A DNA stretch of 64,000 nucleotides. Origin: JAFGXF01 sp963732595 (GTDB lineage: Bacteria; Chloroflexota; Anaerolineae; Anaerolineales; Anaerolineaceae). A program made the translations under genes and the position numbers. Shown here piece after piece: positions 19,971-29,291 of the stretch. Location: contig CAVSZZ010000002.1 in NCBI GenBank assembly GCA_963732595.1, positions 1,364,001 to 1,428,000 on the forward strand. Direction: 5' to 3'. Under the pieces are notes generated by a model. That model made no database searches, was not told the DNA's origin, and saw only the letters and a program-made list of their open reading frames with translations. Each line of letters opens with the position of its first letter. Position 1 is the first letter of the stretch.

Positions 19971-19990
19971 CAATCTGAATAAGTTATAAT
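19963..19990 (+). promoter_or_regulatory. Sigma-70-type promoter for the next lipoprotein
   Basis: TTGAAT at 19963-19968, a 16-base spacer, then TATAAT at 19985-19990. The gene start lies 44 bases downstream. Confidence 0.6.
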
Positions 19991-20033
19991 ATTGGAAATT
20001 TAACGGGTCCCCAAAACCCCAAGGAGGAGATTA

Positions 20034-20796
20034 ATGAAAGCATCTATTACGAAAGCACTTTTCTTGATCATTGCAGTAATGCTGCTGGTGACACTGGCTT
20101 GCGGTTCATCCGACAACACCGACACAGCCACGGAGGATAACACAATTGCCAGCGAAGTGGTCACCGAAGCACCCGTGGAAGTGATATGCAACCGAAGAAC
20201 CCGTCGTGGTGGAGACCGGCCCCTGGTATCTGGATGAATTCGATACCAATCTGGATAATTGGAACGAGCTATATTTTACCCAAGACACCGATACGGAATA
20301 TGAGAATGAGACCGATGTCTATATCGAAAATGGTGGTGTTTGGTTCGATATCAATCTGGCAGATACCTATATCTACCTCTTCAATGAGAACTACACGTAT
20401 CAGGATGTCGCGGTTGAGCTCGAAGTCGAGAACACCGGACCGCACAACTCCCAGTACATCAACCTGGTCTGCCGTTATACCCCGGGTGAGGGCTGGTATG
20501 AATTTAGTGTGGCAGCCAGCGGTATGGTGCAATTATGGCGCTATTCCGAAGAAGACGGCTATATCCTGATCGAAGAAGGTGGTTCGACAAAAATCAAACA
20601 GGGAAATGAAACCAATAATTATAAAATAACCTGCATTGGAAATAAACTTTCCTTGTTTATAAATGGCGATCTTTGGCAAAAGAAAGCCTTTGTAGATAGT
20701 AACTACTATGATGGTTACATCGGGCTCTCTGCCGGTACCATGAATGTGTTTCCGATTCAAGTGGTATTTAATTACGTGGAAGTCTCCGAGCCATAA
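20034..20796 (+). CDS. Lipoprotein with concanavalin-like jelly-roll domain (one frame change)
   Basis: About 253 aa over two frames. It starts behind AAGGAGGAG. A type II signal ends in LVTLAC|G (residues about 18-23), then an acidic Thr/Glu linker. A one-base shift near 20185-20195 joins APVEV to EEPVVVETGPWYLDEFD in the next frame. The remaining ~195 residues resemble LamG/DUF1080-like jelly rolls: DEFDTNLDNWNE, then alternating strands, and GYIGLSAG near the end. Such domains usually bind glycans. It is transcribed from its own promoter and ends at a good terminator. Confidence 0.75.
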
Positions 20797-20815
20797 ACCA
20801 ACCTGTTTTTCAACC

Positions 20816-20850
20816 AAGCCTTCCCGGAACTCCGGGAAGGCTTTTTGTTT
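20816..20850 (+). terminator. Terminator after the jelly-roll lipoprotein
   Basis: A 12-bp stem (AAGCCTTCCCGG at 20816-20827 with its complement at 20832-20843) with a 4-base loop, followed by TTTTTGTTT. Confidence 0.9.
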
Positions 20851-20941
20851 ACCAGCCTCTTTAATCGGTGCGGCCGCTGACCGGGTAAATTGCCGGCATC
20901 GGTCGGTTATAATTATTCCATCCTGTATGGAGGAGATGGGC

Positions 20942-21349
20942 ATGGCAGGTCAAAAGATTCGCGTCTTAATGTCGAAGCCTGGTCTGGATGGTCATGACCG
21001 CGGGGTAAAAGTCATCACCCGCGCATTGCGGGACGCCGGTATGGAAGTCATCTACACCGGTTTGCGATATACACCCGAAATGATCGTTGAAGCCGCCGCG
21101 CAGGAGGACGTGGATATGATTGGATTGTCGATCCTGTCCGGCGCACATATGTCGCTCGTTCCCAGGGTGATGGATCTTTTAAAATCAGCCGGGATGGACA
21201 AGGTCAAAGTGTTTGTCGGAGGCATCATCCCCGAGGAGGACATCCCAGCCCTCTTAAAAACCGGCGTGACGGCTGTCTACGGACCGGGTACTTCCACCCA
21301 GGTTGTGGTTAAGGATGTTGAAGCTGCAGTTGGTAAATCTGCCGCATAA
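20942..21349 (+). CDS. Methylmalonyl-CoA mutase-type B12-binding subunit
   Basis: 135 aa, a free-standing cobalamin-binding domain equal to the C-terminal part of methylmalonyl-CoA mutase. GGAGGAG lies 6 bases before ATG 20942. The base-off/His-on motif is present: D-x-H-x-x-G in LDGHDRG, SILSG (S-x-L), and GG in VGGIIPEED. With the large TIM-barrel subunit, absent from the window, it would isomerise methylmalonyl-CoA and succinyl-CoA. A mutase for isobutyryl-CoA or ethylmalonyl-CoA cannot be excluded from this subunit alone. MeaB follows after 18 bases, which supports a split mutase. Confidence 0.92.
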   Translation: MAGQKIRVLMSKPGLDGHDRGVKVITRALRDAGMEVIYTGLRYTPEMIVEAAAQEDVDMIGLSILSGAHMSLVPRVMDLLKSAGMDKVKVFVGGIIPEEDIPALLKTGVTAVYGPGTSTQVVVKDVEAAVGKSAA

Positions 21350-21367
21350 ACTCAAAGAATAATCGTT

Positions 21368-22396
21368 ATGACTTATAAGTTTAACCTGGAAGCGGTGCGC
21401 GCGGGTGATCGGATTGCACTGGCACGCTGCATCAGCCAGGTAGAGGACCAGACTCAGGCAGGGCGGCAGGCACTTTCCGCCCTGTTTCCGTATACCGGTC
21501 AGTCACACCTGATCGGTATCACCGGTTCACCCGGGACCGGCAAGAGCACACTCACCGCCCAACTGGCTCGAGCCTTCCGCCAACAAACGGGTGATGAGGC
21601 CCCACAACGGGTTGGCATCCTGGCCATCGATCCGACCAGCCCGTTCAGCGGCGGTGCGGTATTGGGTGACCGGGTGCGCATGCGTGACCTGGCAGGTGAT
21701 GAAGGGGTGTTCATCCGTTCGATGGCTTCCCGCGGTGCGCTGGGTGGTCTTTCGGCTGCCACGGCGGCGGCAGCGGCTGTTCTCGATGCAGCCGGATTCG
21801 GGATTATTCTGATCGAGACGGTCGGGGCAGGGCAGGATGATATCGAGATCGTTCGCCTGGCACATACCACCATCGTGGTCGAGGCGCCTGACATGGGTGA
21901 TGAGGTCCAGGCTATCAAAGCTGGCATCCTCGAGATTGCCGACATCCTGGTATTAAACAAGGCTGATCTTCCGGGAGTGGCCCGCGCTGAGCGGGCGCTG
22001 CGCAGCGCGCTTGAGCTGGCGGATACGAATCGCCCGTTCTCAGACACAATGGGTCATCACCGTCAGACGGAAGAACATAAACCGATTCCCAGGGTGACCT
22101 GGCAGCCACCCTTGATCAAGACAATTGCCACCTCAGGGCAGGGGACACCCGAACTCCACCGGGCCGTCCTCGCTCACCGTCAGTTCCTGGTGGACCAGAA
22201 CCTGTGGGATGAAAAGAATGCCGCTCGCCTGACAGCAGAGCTGGAACGCTCACTCAGGGAGGAGCTATATCACAACTGGCAACAGAAGGTAGATCCACGA
22301 GCTTACCGGGAGATGCTCAAACTGATTCTGTCGCGCCAGATCTCCCCCCAAAAAGCCGCCATTGACCTCTTAAATCAGCCCAAATCAACCAAGTGA
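21368..22396 (+). CDS. meaB: MeaB/ArgK family GTPase, mutase chaperone
   Basis: 342 aa. It is a G3E GTPase that guards B12 loading and repair of acyl-CoA mutases. P-loop GSPGTGKST at about residues 52-60, Walker B-like LIETVGAGQDD, and the base-specificity motif VLNKADLPG are intact. Switch-region DPTSPFSGGAVLGDRVRM is characteristic of the family. A C-terminal dimerisation arm is present. It lies right behind the B12-binding subunit, matching its role. Confidence 0.95.
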   Translation: MTYKFNLEAVRAGDRIALARCISQVEDQTQAGRQALSALFPYTGQSHLIGITGSPGTGKSTLTAQLARAFRQQTGDEAPQRVGILAIDPTSPFSGGAVLGDRVRMRDLAGDEGVFIRSMASRGALGGLSAATAAAAAVLDAAGFGIILIETVGAGQDDIEIVRLAHTTIVVEAPDMGDEVQAIKAGILEIADILVLNKADLPGVARAERALRSALELADTNRPFSDTMGHHRQTEEHKPIPRVTWQPPLIKTIATSGQGTPELHRAVLAHRQFLVDQNLWDEKNAARLTAELERSLREELYHNWQQKVDPRAYREMLKLILSRQISPQKAAIDLLNQPKSTK

Positions 22397-22405
22397 TGTT
22401 AAAAT
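22397..22405 (+). promoter_or_regulatory. Possible extended -10 promoter for aspS
   Basis: TGTTAAAAT fits an extended -10 element (TGn plus TAAAAT) 40 bases before the chosen aspS start. No clear -35. Confidence 0.35.
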
Positions 22406-22444
22406 AGCTCCAGCAATCATTTTGTCGTTGTGGAGCATTTCAAC

Positions 22445-23764
22445 ATGGAACGAACCAATATTTCCGACCTTAAAACCAAATTTGGCCAGAAGGTGAAGGT
22501 CCAGGGCTGGCTTCAGACCCTGCGCGACCAGAAGCGCATGCAGTTCCTGGTGCTGCGCGACCCGACCGGCGCCGTGCAGATCGTCAACGAACGCGAGCGG
22601 GACCCCGAACTGGCTGCGCGCATCTCCGCCTTGACCACCGAGAGCGCACTGACCATCACCGGCACGCCGGTCGAGAACGCGATCGTCAAGCTGGGTGGTC
22701 TTGAGCTGCAATTGGAAAGCCTGGAGGTGAATAACCTCGCCCAATCACCCCTGCCGTTCGAGCCTTTCGGCGACACTTTGCCCGAACTGGATTACCGCCT
22801 GGATTGGCGCTATATGGACCTGCGCCGACCGGTAAATGGCCTGTTATTCCGGATCGAGACGTCGGTCGTGCGTGCCATGCGCGAGTACTGGCAGAAGAAC
22901 AACTATGTTGAAATGCACTCACCCAAGCTGATGGGCAGTCCCTCCGAGAGCGGCGCCGAGTTGTTCACCGTCGAATACTTCGAGCGGAAAGCCTATCTGT
23001 CGCAGTCACCCCAGTTCTACAAGCAGATGGCCATGGCAGCTGGCTTTGAACGCATCTTCGAGATCGGGCCGGTCTTCCGGGCTGATCCCTCCTTCACCTC
23101 GCGTCACATGACCGAGTTCACCGGGGTGGATGTCGAGTTCTCCTGGATCGATAGCCATTACGATGTGATGGCATTTCATGAGAACTGGCTGCAGTATGTC
23201 TACCAGGCCGTGAAGGATGAATTTGGACCTGCCATCCAGGAGCAGTTCGGCAAGGAACTGATCGTGCCGGAAGTGCCATTCCCAAAACTGACCATGGCTG
23301 AAGCCTATGCCATTCTAAAGGAAAAGGATTATAAATTACCACCCGAGCGCAAGGGCGATATCGACCCGGGCGGTGAACGCCTGTTGGGCGAGTATGTGAA
23401 GGAGAAGTACAACCACGAGTATGTGTTCATTACCGACTGGCCGATCGGCGTGCGCCCCTTCTACCACATGCGTCACCCTGATCATCCGGAATTGACCCGC
23501 AGTTTTGATCTGCTGGGAACCGGTCTGGAAGTGACCACCGGCGCCCAGCGCGAGCATCGCTATGATGTTCTGGCGAAGCAGGCTCAGGAAAAGGGTCTGG
23601 GCCTCGAGGCGATCCAGTTCTACCTGGATTTCTTCAAGTACGGTTGCCCTCCACACGGTGGATTTGGTATGGGTCTCTCGCGTCTGTTGATGATCATGTT
23701 GGGATTGCCCAACATTCGTGAAGCGGTCTACCTGTTCCGCGGACCGACACGCCTGCACCCATAA
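22445..23764 (+). CDS. aspS: Aspartyl-tRNA synthetase, archaeal type
   Basis: 439 aa, shorter than the ~590 aa bacterial enzyme and lacking the bacterial GAD insertion, so it is the archaeal/eukaryotic type. OB-fold anticodon domain at residues about 12-105 (VKVQGWLQTLRDQKRMQFLV), then class II motifs: motif 2 FEIGPVFRADPSFTSRH with EFTGVDVEFSW, and motif 3 HGGFGMGLSRLLM. Start ATG 22445 has GGAG 9 bases upstream; a GTG 15 bases earlier is less likely. This type may be non-discriminating and also charge tRNA-Asn, to be amidated by GatCAB, but that cannot be settled from the sequence. Downstream genes follow closely. Confidence 0.93.
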   Translation: MERTNISDLKTKFGQKVKVQGWLQTLRDQKRMQFLVLRDPTGAVQIVNERERDPELAARISALTTESALTITGTPVENAIVKLGGLELQLESLEVNNLAQSPLPFEPFGDTLPELDYRLDWRYMDLRRPVNGLLFRIETSVVRAMREYWQKNNYVEMHSPKLMGSPSESGAELFTVEYFERKAYLSQSPQFYKQMAMAAGFERIFEIGPVFRADPSFTSRHMTEFTGVDVEFSWIDSHYDVMAFHENWLQYVYQAVKDEFGPAIQEQFGKELIVPEVPFPKLTMAEAYAILKEKDYKLPPERKGDIDPGGERLLGEYVKEKYNHEYVFITDWPIGVRPFYHMRHPDHPELTRSFDLLGTGLEVTTGAQREHRYDVLAKQAQEKGLGLEAIQFYLDFFKYGCPPHGGFGMGLSRLLMIMLGLPNIREAVYLFRGPTRLHP

Positions 23765-23810
23765 GGAGGGCGCGGCACCCCCTATTAAGGGTGCATCCTT
23801 AGGAGATCGA

Positions 23811-24349
23811 ATGATCACATACAAACGCATCCGCTTCCGTGGCGCCGAGCGCGGCGATATCCCGCTTTTCACTCGCTGGATGAACGACCCCGAAGTGATC
23901 GCCAATCTGGTGATGTTCACCCCATGTCGATGGCCAACGAGGAGAACTGGTTCGAGCGCATGATCCAGCGCCCGCAGGAGCAACAGATCATGGTGATCGA
24001 GATCTGCCCGGAAAAGGAATGGATACCCATTGGCACCTGTGGTTACCACGAGATCGACTGGCGTTCCCGTAACACCGAAGTCGGCATCTCGATCGGTGCC
24101 AAAGAATGGTGGAACAAGGGTTACGGCAGCGAAGCGATGGAATTGTTGGTTAAATACGGCTTTGAAACGCTTAATATGCACCGGGTCTGGTTGCGGGTTT
24201 TCGAACGCAACAAGCGTGCCATTCGCTCCTACGAGAAGGTAGGCTTTGTGCATGAGGGGCAGATGCGCGAGTCGGATTACAAGGATGGCGCTTATCACAA
24301 CATCCTGATCATGAGCATCCTGCGACAGGAGTATCATCCTGCTGAATGA
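23811..24349 (+). CDS. GNAT N-acetyltransferase (one frame change)
   Basis: About 179 aa. Start ATG 23811 with AGGAGA upstream. The first part has the RimJ/RimL-type N-terminus (GDIPLFTRWMNDPEVIANL). The frame changes at the C-run near 23920; one extra C restores FTPMSMANEENWFE. The acetyl-CoA-binding core follows, with GISIGAKEWWNKGYGSEAM (R/Q-x-x-G-x-G/A-type loop here W-N-K-G-Y-G-S) and the motif B segment LNMHRVWLRVFERNKRAIRS. Acceptor unknown. It lies between aspS and prs and may share their transcript. Confidence 0.85.
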
Positions 24350-24389
24350 AGCGTTTGTGGGGCTATAATCATCATTGGATGGAGGCAGC

Positions 24390-25380
24390 ATGACACAATT
24401 GCACGCACGGCATGAATTAATGTACGGTGATGTCAAACTCTTTGCAGGTACCGCCTGCCCGGAATTGGCCCAGCAGATCGCCGATCACCTGGAGACCGAA
24501 CTCTGCGGACGCGATATCATCGAATTTCCAAATGAGAACCTGTTCGTCAAGCTGCATAAGTCCGTGCGCGGGCAGGACTGCTACGTCATCCAGACCACCT
24601 CCGCACCTGTGCACCGCAACCTGATGGAACTGTTGATCCTGATCCAGACCCTGCGCCTGGATTCGGCTGCGCGCATCACGGCGGTCGTCCCGTACCTTTG
24701 TTATGCGCGTTCCGACAAGAAGGACCAGCCGCGTGTTCCGATCACAGCCCGCCTGGTGGCGGATATGATCGAGGTGGCCGGCGCCGACCGTTATATCACC
24801 ATGGACCTGCATGCCGGACAGATCCAGGGCTTCTTCTCCATCCCCGGGGATGTGATGACCGCTTTTCACATTCTGATGGATTATCTTGTCAGCATAAAGA
24901 CAACCCTTCATAACCCGGTGGTGGTGACCGCCGACCTGGGTTTTGCCAAGAAGGGTCGTAATTTCGCTGCCGGATTGGATGCACCCATGGCATTCATCGA
25001 AAAACGCCGGGTGGCAAACGATGCCAAAGCCGAGGCATTGACCATTATCGGTGAGATCAAGGATCGCGATGTGATCCTGGTCGATGACGAGGTTTCCACC
25101 GGTGGCTCGATGGCCCAGGCTGTCGAATTGCTCAAAACCAATGGTGCGCGCAATATCTACATGGTCTTCGTGCATGCAGCACTGACCAGGGCGGGTGCCA
25201 AGAAACTGGCCGGGTTACCGGTCGAGAAGTTCATCACCACCAACACCATCCCGATCCCGCCTGGTATGCGGCAAGCCGTTTGGAGAGCGCCTGGTTGTTT
25301 TGACCGTGGCCGACCTGTTGGGAGAGGTCATCTGCCGCGCCAACCAGGGTCGTTCGGTCGGCGAGATGTTCGGCGAGTAG
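24390..25380 (+). CDS. prs: Ribose-phosphate pyrophosphokinase (C-terminal frame change)
   Basis: About 329 aa. It makes PRPP from ribose 5-phosphate and ATP, for purine, pyrimidine, His and Trp synthesis. Start ATG 24390 follows GGAGG. Seen motifs: LFAGTACPELAQQIADHL, the ATP-binding YLCYARSDKKDQPR, MDLHAGQIQGFF, and the PRPP-binding loop DVILVDDEVSTGGS (class I usual VDDIxDTxGT, here with EVSTG). A one-base shift near 25275 moves the true end into the next frame, which reads ERLVVLTVADLLGEVI and ends SVGEMFGE. mutM starts 12 bases later. Confidence 0.92.
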
Positions 25381-25391
25381 ATTCGTCAGTC

Positions 25392-26257
25392 ATGCCTGAA
25401 CTTGCCCGAGGTTGAGACCATTGCCCGCGGTTTACGCGAGGGCAATGGTCAGCCAATCTTCCATTCTCCAGTATCAGATCAGTAAAGGTTAAACTGCTCT
25501 GGCAGCGCACGCTGGCAGAGCCACAACCATCACAGATTATCCCGCCTGTTGAAAGACCGGCCGATCAATGGAATCAGCCGTCGTGGCAAGTTCCTGGTTT
25601 TCGATCTGGGTGGGATTTATATGCTCATCCATCTTAGAATGAGCGGGGATCTGTTCCTCCGGGCTGGGAATGCACCGCTTCGAGAAGCACGACCGGCTGG
25701 TCATCTGGCTTGAAAGCAGAGGGCATTACCTGCCAGCTGGCGTTTCAACGACACACGCAAGTTTGGGCGGCGTCTGGGTGACCCGGACGCCGGAAGATGT
25801 TTTGGGTAAACTCGGACCGGAACCGTTGGATGAAAGGCTGACCCCCGATAGATTTCCATGAGATGTTGACGGACACAATCGCCAGTTGAAACCCCTGCTG
25901 CTCGATCAGACCTTCCTGGCCGGTCTGGGCAATATTTATACCGATGAGGCGCTGCACCTGGCAAAACTCCATCCCCTGCGCCGGTCAGATACTCTCTCCC
26001 TGGTTGAGGCGCAATGCTTACTGACAGCCATACGAGCAATTCTGCGCGAGGGCATCGCCCGCAACGGCGCCAGCATCGATTGGGTTTATCGCGGGGGAGA
26101 TTTCCAGAATCATTTCAGGGTCTACGGTCGAGAAGGGCAACCCTGCCCGATTTGTGGGACTCCCATCACACGCCTGGTGGTCGGCCAGCGGGGGACGCAT
26201 GTATGTGAGCATTGCCAGATTAATTTTGTAGGTGATAATCAGCGTGAAATAACGTAG
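25392..26257 (+). pseudogene. mutM: Formamidopyrimidine-DNA glycosylase, multiply frameshifted
   Basis: The gene would give about 288 aa and excise 8-oxoguanine from DNA. MPEL is followed at once by an extra T (25402-25403); without it the start reads MPELPEVETIARGLREG, with catalytic Pro2 and Glu3. Further frame changes fall near 25470, 25540, 25675, 25740, 25780, 25860 and 25880. Segments recoverable in different frames include NGISRRGKFLVFDLGG, LIHLRMSGDLF, NDTRKFGR and EPLDERLTPDRF. The last 120 residues are clean, with LLLDQTFLAGLGNIYTDEAL and a zinc finger CPIC...CEHC. The indel density is far above that of its neighbours. It could be a real decayed gene or a locally bad consensus. Confidence 0.8.
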
Positions 26258-26278
26258 GGCGGGTTTCCATACCCGCCA
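26252..26278. repeat. Short palindromic intergenic repeat, copy 1
   Basis: CGTAGGGCGGGTTTCC plus ATACCCGCC: a stem GGCGGGT/ACCCGCC directly at the mutM stop. A longer relative lies at 27702-27741 after the serpin. Confidence 0.5.
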
Positions 26279-26416
26279 ATTATCTGGATATGTTGGTGGC
26301 TTTCCCCCAAGGGTCCTTCGCTTCCATAGCATGGGTGTTATTAAGAAAAGACGTATCCCCATGGGAACAAATAACGATTCAAAGGCGTCTTTCGAGTATT
26401 GATATCGGAGGAACCC

Positions 26417-27695
26417 ATGAAAACCTTGTTAAAATCGCTCACACTGCTATTCGTCATTTCGTTCATCCTGTCAGCCTGCAATCCGGTGGAACCTGTGGAA
26501 GCCATTCAATCCGACCTGACCCGTGAGACAAATCCGGTCGTGACCGAGGCGGACTTCACAGCCATCGCCAACGGTAATAATGCTTTTGCGTTGGACCTGT
26601 TACACCAACTAGGGTCCGGTCCTGGCAACTTTTTTATTCCCCTTACAGCATCTCCTCCGCGCTGACCATGACCTGGGCGGGTGCACGTGGTGAAACTGAA
26701 GCTCAGATGGCGAAAGCCATGCATTTCAACCTGGATCAGGCCAGATCTGCACCCGGCTTTCAATGCCCTGATGCTGGCACTGGATTCTCGTGCCGAAGCG
26801 GAAGGTATCGAACCCGACAAGGCATTTAAACTGCATATCGCCAATGCGTTGTGGGGGCAGCAGGGATTCCCATTCGTATCCGATTTCCTCGATACGTTGG
26901 CTTTAAATTACGGTGCGGGGATGTACCTGGTTGATTTTCAGAACCAACCCTGAGGGAGCCCGGAAGGATATCAACGATTGGGTCAGCCGCGAGACCGAAG
27001 AGAAGATCAAGGATATCGTCCCGCAGGGCGCGATTGATATGCTCACCCGCCTGGTATTAGCTAATGCCATTTACTTCAAGGCGGATTGGGCAAGCGAGTT
27101 CTCCAAGGACAGCACCTCCGATCAGGCGTTCCACCTGGCAGACAGCACGTCTATAAATGTCCCAACGATGTTCCAGAATGGCACATTCCGCTTCACGGCC
27201 GGGAACACCCTGAAGGCCATCGAGCTGCCCTATGCCGGTAACCAGCTTTCGATGGTCATCCTGCTGCCGCATGAAGGTCAATTGGATGCCGTTCAAGCCG
27301 GACTGGATCCGGCCGGCCTGGATGCAATGTTGAGTTCGATGGAATACCAGGATGTCGATCTGTATCTCCCGAAATTTAAATTTGAGTACTCGCTCAGCCT
27401 CGTGGAAGAATTGAAAAAATTGGGGATGGTGGATGCTTTTGATGCGAACCTGGCCGATCTCTCAGGTATGGATGGCGCTCGGGATCTGTATATCACCAAT
27501 ATCCTCCACAAAGCTTTCGTGGCCGTGGATGAAGCCGGCACTGAAGCCGCAGCTGCCACTGTGGTCATTGTAGGGGTCACTTCAGCCCCGGTTGGTCAAC
27601 CATTCGAATTCCGTGTCGACCGACCTTTCTTGTTCGTCATAAGGGATATCCCCACCGGGACGATCCTGTTCGTTGGTCGCGTGATGAATCCTTAA
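26417..27695 (+). CDS. Serpin lipoprotein (three frame changes)
   Basis: About 425 aa. Start ATG 26417 behind GGAGGA. Lipobox FILSAC|N at about residues 15-20. Serpin core follows: FALDLLHQLG, then after a shift near 26645 YSISSALTMTWAGARGETE, another shift near 26755, HIANALWGQQGF, and a third near 26945. The rest is one clean frame: NDWVSRETEEKI, VLANAIYFKADW, and DLYITNILHKAFVAVDE. The reactive-loop hinge GTEAAAAT has the small residues needed for loop insertion, so it should be inhibitory. By standard spacing the P1-P1' pair is Thr-Ser in VGVTSAPV. It likely protects the cell surface from proteases, its own or foreign. Confidence 0.88.
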
Positions 27696-27967
27696 ATGGT
27701 TTTCGTAGGGTGGGTAGAGCTCCGTAGGAGCGAAACCCACCTTCCATTTTTCCTCTGTAAATCCCAGGTATACCGTAAGCTAAGCGAGCAGTTAGCACCT
27801 GAAAGGTCCGTAACCCAGCTTCCTTATTTTGTTGGTTGGGATGAGCGGTACCTTCTCGCTATGCTCGCGGCGCTCAGCGTCCCCAGAACACTGTGTGTCC
27901 TGGGGATGATCCCCCGGAGTGGCTCACCGAATTTCGCCACACACGGGGGAAGCGAACCCCGACTATT
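27696..27967. other. Intergenic region rich in palindromes
   Basis: 272 bases between convergent genes. It starts with a repeat hairpin (see 27702-27741). A second imperfect stem-loop covers 27879-27906 (CCCCAG...CTGGGG around ACACTGTGTGT). No gene is evident. The hairpins may end transcription from both sides. Confidence 0.4.
27702..27741. repeat. Short palindromic intergenic repeat, copy 2
   Basis: TCGTAGGGTGGGTAGAGCTC...GAGCGAAACCCACC: arms GGTGGGT and ACCCACC enclose a smaller GAGCTCC/GGAGC hairpin. The leading GTAGGG(T/C)GGGT is shared with 26252-26278, and both copies follow a stop codon within 10 bases. Confidence 0.5.
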
Positions 27968-29230
27968 TCATAATCCGCAGGAGGGAGGGGTGATTGATCC
28001 TATGGGTGTCGTGAGTATGTCAAACTCGAAAAAGAAAGGATATGAGGTTATTACGTTTTGAGAATTGTCTTTATCGTTATAAACGACTGTGGGACCGAAA
28101 TCAATAACCAGGCGATTGAAATCCGGGTCCAGTGGGATTACGAAAGCAATATTATTAATTTTCGCCAGGATGTTTGGTGAAATTGTATTAATAATTTCGC
28201 CCGAATCAATATTGTAAACAGGGATGGCATGTTTTTGAGATTGCCTGTACTTCCGCAACAGGGTCAGCACTTCTCCTTTGTCATTTACATTAATGCTTTG
28301 TATCCCCATATCCTCTGAGAAAGGTAAGATCCAACGGACTTGACTATCCACCCTGTCAATTGCGCCAAGCCCGCCGCCGGAATAGGAATACAGGTAAGGC
28401 TCATCCAGCCAGTATTTAACTTTAACAAAAAGCAACTCGGCGGAATCCCCTGACCAAGCCAGATTGGATATTCCGTATTCCTTTTCGCCGTCTTTAAAAC
28501 TCGATACCTGCGTTTTCCTCCCCGTCTCTGGCTCATATAAGTAGATTTGGGTGACACCATGACTATCAAAATCAGGAAAAGCCAGGTAGCGTCCATCCGG
28601 CGACCAGGCCAGGATGGCATGATGGGCTCCGGCATGGTCGGTTAGAGATATCACTTCCAACGTTTGAGAATCAGCAAGCCGGACCAGTTTGACTTCGGTT
28701 TGATTGGCTTCCTCCAACGATCTGAAATACTCGCCCGTGACCTGCTTATAGGCGATCCATTGATAATCCGGGGAAGGGGTAAAACCATAGATGAGTTCTG
28801 AATCGGCAGGATTGGGAAAAGGATAGATCGCCTCGCTGAGCAAATTATCGTAATAATCCCTGGTGTTTACTTTTATGACCGGCTCGAGCAACCCGTTGCT
28901 GATCCCGGTCATCGTGCAATCATTTTCATTTAGAAATACATCTGTTGAATGCGATGCAATCCGATAACACCCGGAGAGATCGGAATTGAAGAGGTAAATA
29001 TGATTATTTGATTGTACGGCCAACGAGATCGTATCGATATCGATCATGCCATTGGAATTTGTGATATCGATGCAAGGATCCACGGCATCCTGGACCATGT
29101 TTTCCCAGGTCGGGCTTACGGTTGGTATTGAATAAGCAGTCGGGACACTTGGTATCTGGTTTGAACAACCGGTAATATCGATACAAAAGAGGAATAATAT
29201 TATGAAATGCCATTTATGCAATTCCATCAT
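27968..29230 (-). CDS. Beta-propeller (TolB/WD40-like) lipoprotein
   Basis: 420 aa from ATG 29230; ATG 29227 and an upstream TTG 29242 are alternatives. Type II signal with lipobox DITGC|S at about residues 19-23, then a Thr/Pro linker. The body is a repeat propeller: AWSPDGRYLAFPDFD and LAWSGDSAELLFV are typical PD40/TolB blade motifs, and SPDYQWIAYKQVTGEYF is a further copy. No catalytic residues are evident. It is probably a surface-exposed binding or scaffold protein. Its upstream end abuts the divergent pheST promoter. Confidence 0.8.
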   Translation of the reverse strand: MMELHKWHFIILFLFCIDITGCSNQIPSVPTAYSIPTVSPTWENMVQDAVDPCIDITNSNGMIDIDTISLAVQSNNHIYLFNSDLSGCYRIASHSTDVFLNENDCTMTGISNGLLEPVIKVNTRDYYDNLLSEAIYPFPNPADSELIYGFTPSPDYQWIAYKQVTGEYFRSLEEANQTEVKLVRLADSQTLEVISLTDHAGAHHAILAWSPDGRYLAFPDFDSHGVTQIYLYEPETGRKTQVSSFKDGEKEYGISNLAWSGDSAELLFVKVKYWLDEPYLYSYSGGGLGAIDRVDSQVRWILPFSEDMGIQSINVNDKGEVLTLLRKYRQSQKHAIPVYNIDSGEIINTISPNILAKINNIAFVIPLDPDFNRLVIDFGPTVVYNDKDNSQNVITSYPFFFEFDILTTPIGSITPPSCGL

Positions 29231-29259
29231 CCGATTATACAATGGTCATTAATCGGGGC

Positions 29260-29287
29260 TTGACAATTCATCTCAATTGACGATAAT
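29260..29287 (+). promoter_or_regulatory. Promoter of the pheST T-box transcript
   Basis: TTGACA at 29260-29265, a 16-base spacer, GATAAT at 29282-29287. It lies just ahead of the T-box leader. Confidence 0.75.
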
Positions 29288-29291
29288 TACC

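Noticed and set aside
23336..24436. 366-aa minus-strand open frame opposite aspS, the GNAT gene and prs
   Set aside because: It runs across three genes with clear protein families on the plus strand and has no family features.
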